From the NCBI GenBank assembly GCA_021401465.1, contig JADDMT010000073.1, forward strand, positions 1-64,000: a DNA stretch of 64,000 nucleotides. The letters are read 5' to 3'. The notes beneath the pieces were generated by a model. It made no database searches. It was given only the letters and a program-made list of their open reading frames with translations, and was not told the origin of the DNA. Below are positions 59,883-64,000 of this stretch, piece after piece. Positions within the stretch are counted from its first letter, which is position 1; every line of letters starts with the position of its first letter. The position numbers and the translations under genes are program-made. This DNA is from Teratosphaeria epicoccoides (lineage: Eukaryota; Ascomycota; Dothideomycetes; Mycosphaerellales; Teratosphaeriaceae).

Positions 59883-60302
59883 CTAGTACATGCTCCATCC
59901 AGCTGGTCCTAAGTCAAGAACAAAACGTTGTCCGCAAGCATGCGTCGACGGCTTGTAGATAATGTCGAGACAAGCATCCCGGGAGTTTGTCAGCTCGTGG
60001 CCGATTTCATGAATATCGTCGACTTCACTGGCCTCCAAGAAGAAGCAACCGGTGAAGAAGCCACAGCAGTACAAGAATAGATTGGGATTCAGCGATAGGC
60101 AGCCCGTACCACGTCGAAGGCATAGGCGAATTGCAGTCTTGAGCGAAAGGTCTTTCACTCCTCGCCTGACGGTAGGTTCACGACTCGCTGCTTGCCAGGC
60201 GTACAGCCAAGGCCGCCTCCGGCTGATCGTATGCTGTTGCTGCCAGTGAGACTGATGGAGCATCTCGATTGAGGCGGAGAGCCTCGAGCCGACATTGGGC
60301 AC
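59883..60302 (-). CDS. possible short or partial ORF, unknown
   Basis: An open minus frame of 139 codons starting MPNVGSRLSASIEMLHQSH. It includes a Cys/Phe-rich hydrophobic stretch (LNPNLFLYCCGFFTGCFFLE) followed by ASEVDDIHEIGHELTNSRD and a C-terminal RFVLDLGPAGWSMY. The region after the TAG stays protein-like for about 50 more codons. The family is not recognised. It may be an exon or part of a decayed gene, with the same orientation as its neighbours at 58.2-59.5 and 60.8-61.4 kb. Confidence 0.3.
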   Translation of the reverse strand: MPNVGSRLSASIEMLHQSHWQQQHTISRRRPWLYAWQAASREPTVRRGVKDLSLKTAIRLCLRRGTGCLSLNPNLFLYCCGFFTGCFFLEASEVDDIHEIGHELTNSRDACLDIIYKPSTHACGQRFVLDLGPAGWSMY

Positions 60303-60387
60303 GCGGAAAAGTCAGAGGCCTGTCTATTCTCAATGCTCGGCGTCGAGAGGACGGTCTTCCGCTCGTTGAACTGCAAGAGCCAGTACG

Positions 60388-60672
60388 CTAAGCATCGCCT
60401 CTGCGTCCTAGCGCTAATATGAGAGGAGAGGATCGTAGTGTGTTAGTCGTGAGCCGCGGATATGGCTTGGGCATGCGATTGTGTCTCAAGTACCGGCGGT
60501 GGCGGGGAACGTGAGGTCGGAAAGCTAGGGCATACCGATTCGTGGACGATGCGAGGGATGGAGATGCTAGGAGAGATCTTGCAGGAATGGAGCGCGATAA
60601 AGTCCAGAGCTTGTAGGGTACGCTAGAGGAGACTTCGCCGTCGTCGCAAATAGCTTCAAACATGCTGACCAA
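60388..60672 (-). CDS. possible short ORF, unknown
   Basis: 94 codons on the minus strand, MVSMFEAICDDGEVSSSVPY start and an Arg/Pro-rich second half. No domain. It follows the coiled-coil relic at 60772-61403 on the same strand and could be its downstream exon or a chance frame. Confidence 0.22.
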   Translation of the reverse strand: MVSMFEAICDDGEVSSSVPYKLWTLSRSIPARSLLASPSLASSTNRYALAFRPHVPRHRRYLRHNRMPKPYPRLTTNTLRSSPLILALGRRGDA

Positions 60673-60771
60673 GCTGGATGTCGAGCCCGCCTACGGTGTG
60701 GATCCTGTCATGCGATGCCGAACTCCTGGCTCCTGTGAAGTATGTTCTTTGCCCTAGGCTTTGGCCTGACA

Positions 60772-61403
60772 TCATCTCTGGTCGTTGACACCATCTCTCG
60801 TCGGTGACTGTAGGCCGAACCTGCGTCGAGAGTATCCTCGCGTGTCTAGTCGCCAAATATAAGGCCTAGAGCGCGGTACTTCGAACTGCGGACGTGGCGC
60901 TCGAAGTGGCTTGCAGCTTGGTGTCTGCACAACACAGGGCGCCTTTAGCTGCTTGAGTTGAACCTGTTGGAGAGCCTAGAAAGCGGCGCCAGACTTTGCG
61001 AGCTTGCGTGCCAGCTTGGTGAGCTCCCGCTCGCCGTTGTCCCGCTTCTCCTCCCCTTTCTCCTCCGCCTCTCGGTTATATTCCACTTTCTGATCATTCA
61101 CCTGTGCCACCGCCCGATGCGCCGTAGCATTCATACCTAAAGCCTGAATCACCATGTCCTCCGTCTCATTCTCGTCTAGACTCTAACGCATCTTCTTGTC
61201 CTCCTTAACCTTCTTTCTGGCACGAAGAGCAGTACGAGCACCTCGCCTTTCTGTCCCACAAGATCGACTTCGGGGCGCGGAGCGTGCATCAAGCGGCCGT
61301 GGATACTTTCGTGGAATCCGTAGTCAGGGCTAGCAGGTTCTGTTAGAATGGACACGATTTCGTGATCATGAGTGGGGAAGAAGAGAGGTGGGTAGTGCTG
61401 CAT
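60772..61403 (-). pseudogene. coiled-coil protein gene, disrupted by frameshift and TAG stops
   Basis: ATG 61403 opens MQHYPPLFFPTHDHEIVSIL, continuing to PRPEVDLVGQKGE (about 61240). The register then changes and reads RARTALRARKKVKEDKKMR, TAG, SLDENETEDMVIQALGMNA, then VEYNREAEEKGEEKRDNGER and KLARKLAKSGAAF, TAG, ALQQVQLKQLKAP, ending at a TGA at 60772. The middle is a highly charged Glu/Lys/Arg coiled coil, not expected by chance. Both TAG stops may be former CAG or TGG. The unframed length is about 210 residues. The family is unknown. The frameshift could instead be a small unrecognised intron. Confidence 0.55.
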
Positions 61404-62769
61404 TAGGACGCAGGACCCAAGAGATGGAAAGGGAGAGGACTAGACGGGTAGGAAGAATGGCTGGGGGGCTGAGGATATGATGTGGGAGATGGGTATGCGA
61501 CTTTCCTCTCAGCATCGCTGTCACCAGTCTCCTGCGCTAGCACCGCCTGGCCTCAATCATCCACCTCCTGTCCGCTGTCCTGCACGTCACCTTGGCGCCG
61601 CATGTCTGCGCGATGTCCACAGCGCGTTGAGGGCATTGGGGTCGGCGCAGTTGAGACTCAAACGCTTAGTTGATGGACGGGTGAACGGGGTTTCGATCGC
61701 GTTGAGTATCGTGTGATGGACGGTCACGAGGTTGTCGAGAGTTGCAGTTCCTGCAGTCCTCGGGCGTCGACCGGCACCCAGGAAGACCATTGCATGCGCG
61801 TATCGCACTGCCCACCATCCTCCACGCGTGCTGTCGCGGACAGCGCCGCGGTAGATGTTGCTGGGGGCGGAATCTGCAACTACGTGGGAAAGCGCGGGAT
61901 AGGCTTTCGCGGGGTTCAACTAGAATTTTCAATGGCTGTTGCGGGCTAGGTCGAAGAGTCAAATTTTGACTCGTGACTCCGCGGTCAAAATCTCTGATGG
62001 TCTATCACTCCCAGAGAGTACAACCAGCAGACCGAACATGTAGGAACGAAGCCTCTTGGACAGTTGCCCCGATGAAGACGAGGGAGCACCCAGGATGCAG
62101 CTGAGATCCGAGAACGATGATAACATGATTGGAGGGGCATAGAGGAGGGGCCAGCGAGAGGTAGAAGATGCAAATTCAATAGTGGCTATAGGCGTCCGGG
62201 CAGAAAGACGAGCGAGCGGCGGTAATGAATTCATGCCTCTGTGGTGGAGTCGATGGGGGAGCATACGAGAGACTGAGGCGAGCTTGACAGCCTTGGATCT
62301 TGGATACGTGTGTGGCTGTATGCACCACTCGCAGCCAGCCTAGGCGAAGGTGCAGATTCGCTTGTGCCTGCTCTCGCGGCCATTGCATGGGCAAGTTGGG
62401 GACGATCATTATGGATGCACAGCACACAGAGTAGATAACTTGGGCATGAATGGTTTGTACTTGGTCTGAACAATCCAAGCCCATGGCGACAGATATGTGC
62501 GCCTCATATCTGACCCAACTCATTGTGACAATACAGGCTCCGCCAGGCTGCTACGGCGTCAGGCGGATGGAGCCTGAGGTTTCTCGGGAGTCCCCGGCCG
62601 GCCCGAGACTGCGACTACCCAATCGAGCTCTGCGAATCCACTTTTCCCACGCCGTTGAAAAGCTTCGGAAGTTCTCGCAGCCCTGTCATCATCACACTGC
62701 ACTTTGCAATTGAACCACAGTTTACGCTTCTCACTGTGAGATTTGGCCATTCATCTGAATATGTCATCC
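61404..62769. other. non-RIP sequence with overlapping open frames, no supported gene
   Basis: A minus frame at 61587-61919 (110 codons, with TRGGWWAVRYAHAMVFLGAG) and one at 61959-62264 are the most protein-like. Plus frames overlap both. No domain was recognised. A near-palindrome GAGTCAAATTTTGACTC lies at about 61957. Confidence 0.3.
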
Positions 62770-63165
62770 ACGCCGCTGCTGCTACCACGCCTCTGATACG
62801 CTGTCGCTGCTACTGCTCTGTCGCTGCTACTGCCCTGCCGCTGCTCCTGCCCTTCCTTTTTCTTCTTCCTACGCTGCTGCCCTTCTTCCCTTCCTCCTAC
62901 GCTCTGCCCTGCCTCCTACGCTGCTACTGCCCTTCCTTGTACGCTGCTGCTGTCGTCCCTCCTACGCAGCTGCTGCCCTTCCTTCTACGCCGTCGCTGCC
63001 ATTCCTTCAACGCGACCGCTGCCCTTCTACCTACACTGCTGTCTGCCGCTGCCCATCTCACGCCGCTGCGCGCTGTGCCCTTCCGCCTACAATGCTGCCT
63101 GCCGCTGCCTACCTACGGTGTTGCCCTCCCACCCTGCTGCCCCTTCCACGCTGCTGATCCAGGGT
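62770..63165 (+). repeat. CT-rich degenerate minisatellite
   Basis: Irregular repetition of a CTACGCTGCTGCCCTTCCTC-like unit. It produces an artificial Leu/Pro/Cys-rich frame (62655-63230) that is not evidence of a gene. Confidence 0.75.
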
Positions 63166-63276
63166 CCAAACCTTACAGGAAGACCTCAAGGGCATTTTCT
63201 CAACAGCCAGACGTCCGATCGGGCATTTGAGTGTACTACATCAGCGCAAACGTTGTTTGGTAGATTTCAGGAGGTG

Positions 63277-63423
63277 ATGAAGCGCATCTACCTCGCACGA
63301 ATCACCATCCCTCTCATCTCGATCTGTCTGCTCTTTCAGGTATCGGGAGTATATTGCCTGCACCGAGACACGCACAAGAAGAGTGAGGCGACTAGCCAGC
63401 AAGTCTTTTGGGAGCGCGGCTGA
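63277..63423 (+). CDS. candidate small secreted-peptide ORF (48 codons)
   Basis: ATG 63277 gives MKRIYLARITIPLISICLLF, then QVSGVYC: two basic residues, a long hydrophobic core and small residues before a plausible cleavage site, i.e. a signal-peptide pattern. Only ~21 residues follow (LHRDTHKKSEATSQQVFWERG). Upstream in-frame sequence is open to 63118, but this Met fits the secretory start best. It may be exon 1 of a longer gene, as CAGGTATCGG within it resembles a splice donor. Hypothetical. Confidence 0.3.
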   Translation: MKRIYLARITIPLISICLLFQVSGVYCLHRDTHKKSEATSQQVFWERG

Positions 63424-63527
63424 GCCAACCGGCTGCAGTCGGCCTCCAGCGCTAGTACAGAAAGAACAATCCAAGCTGCCCCGTGAGAAAATCGGCTGGA
63501 GTCGGCGCACATACAACGCACAACGCC

Positions 63528-63680
63528 ATGCTGAGACTGCTTTGTGTCATTTACATATTGTCATACAGCGCTGAAGCAGCGTGGAATGCAAAGTCCAGCT
63601 CTATCAACCTCGATCTTACATTTTCAACACCCGCTGAGATCATACAGATGCCTGATCTGTCCGTCGAGAACTGCAACTAG
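63528..63680 (+). CDS. candidate small secreted-peptide ORF (50 codons)
   Basis: ATG 63528 gives MLRLLCVIYILSYSAEAAWN, a signal-peptide-like N terminus with an Ala-x-Ala-type site, then 30 residues including LDLTFSTPAEIIQMPDL with no Cys pair. It sits 104 bp after the similar ORF ending at 63423, in a different frame. It could be an independent peptide gene or an exon. No family recognised. Confidence 0.28.
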   Translation: MLRLLCVIYILSYSAEAAWNAKSSSINLDLTFSTPAEIIQMPDLSVENCN

Positions 63681-64000
63681 ACACTGAGAATGCGGGGCCG
63701 CAACCAGCGCTGCTTGATGACGCACGTCGAAGCTGGGCCGAACGCTGCACCACGCGAAGTACCGAGGACAGCAACAGCGAGCTCGTCATCAGATATAGAA
63801 GAGCAGTGTGTGAAGGTGACAGGTCGATAGGGATTTGGCGACTAGGTTGATCTTGACAATAGCCTATGTGACGGCGCTCTTAACACCTTCGCAACACGCG
63901 CGAGACAGAGTCGCTGCGCTGTAGCAGCTAATATCACATTCAGGGCGGCCTTGTAACACCTTCGCGTCACATGTAGGTCGATCAGGAAACCAGGAGTACA
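63681..64000. other. non-RIP sequence, nothing identified
   Basis: No frame or repeat worth naming up to the window end. Confidence 0.4.

Noticed and set aside
62655..63230. 191-codon plus-strand frame
   Set aside because: Produced by the CT-rich minisatellite; Leu/Pro/Cys-repetitive and without domain features.
1..64000. tRNA and rRNA genes
   Set aside because: No cloverleaf with A and B boxes and no rRNA segment was noticed on reading; a tRNA scan was not possible.

Overview
The window looks like chromosomal DNA of a filamentous ascomycete (Pezizomycotina). It is dominated by transposable elements destroyed by a repeat-induced-point-mutation (RIP)-like process. The evidence is dense C-to-T and G-to-A change at CpA/TpG, TAG and TAA stops where transposon families carry Gln or Trp codons, a great excess of TA, CTA and TAG, and almost no long open frames although several elements are structurally complete. 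I found no gene that I would call intact and functional. Species cannot be read from the sequence.

Layout. 1-4064: a terminal-inverted-repeat (TIR) element with decayed unknown ORFs. 4790-11675: a full-length Copia element (+ strand, 189-bp LTRs, 5-bp target duplication) with an extra lysine-rich ORF after pol. 11.7-17.5 kb: decayed unassigned sequence, including an Asp/Asn-rich ORF. About 17.5-27.3 kb, possibly to 32.2 kb: a large Plavaka-type (CACTA-related) DNA transposon with a recognisable transposase, divergent accessory ORFs and repeated GTATACTRCTAGCAC-like motifs. A 173-bp hairpin lies at 27388-27560. 32.7-35.85 kb: 5'-truncated Copia relic (- strand). 35855-42638: Gypsy chromovirus (- strand), with a 66-bp duplication in one LTR. 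42812-47813: second full-length Copia (- strand, 138-bp LTRs, exact AAAGG target duplication). 47.8-50.9 kb: RIP-altered sequence of unknown origin.

Near 50.93 kb the composition changes sharply to balanced, higher-GC sequence. It continues to 64 kb except for a RIP-altered block at about 55.64-56.95 kb. This gene-like part also has no intact long ORF. Reading through stops exposes decayed genes on the minus strand: a chromodomain protein (57.2-57.7 kb), an unknown helical protein (58.15-59.48 kb), a coiled-coil protein (60.77-61.40 kb), and a 427-codon frame with two TGA stops (53.17-54.45 kb). Two mini-ORFs with secretion-signal-like N termini lie at 63.28-63.68 kb.

The retroelements are ordinary self-replicating units (gag, protease, integrase, reverse transcriptase, RNase H). 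All four reverse transcriptases have lost the second Asp of the catalytic Asp-Asp pair, so none can be autonomous.
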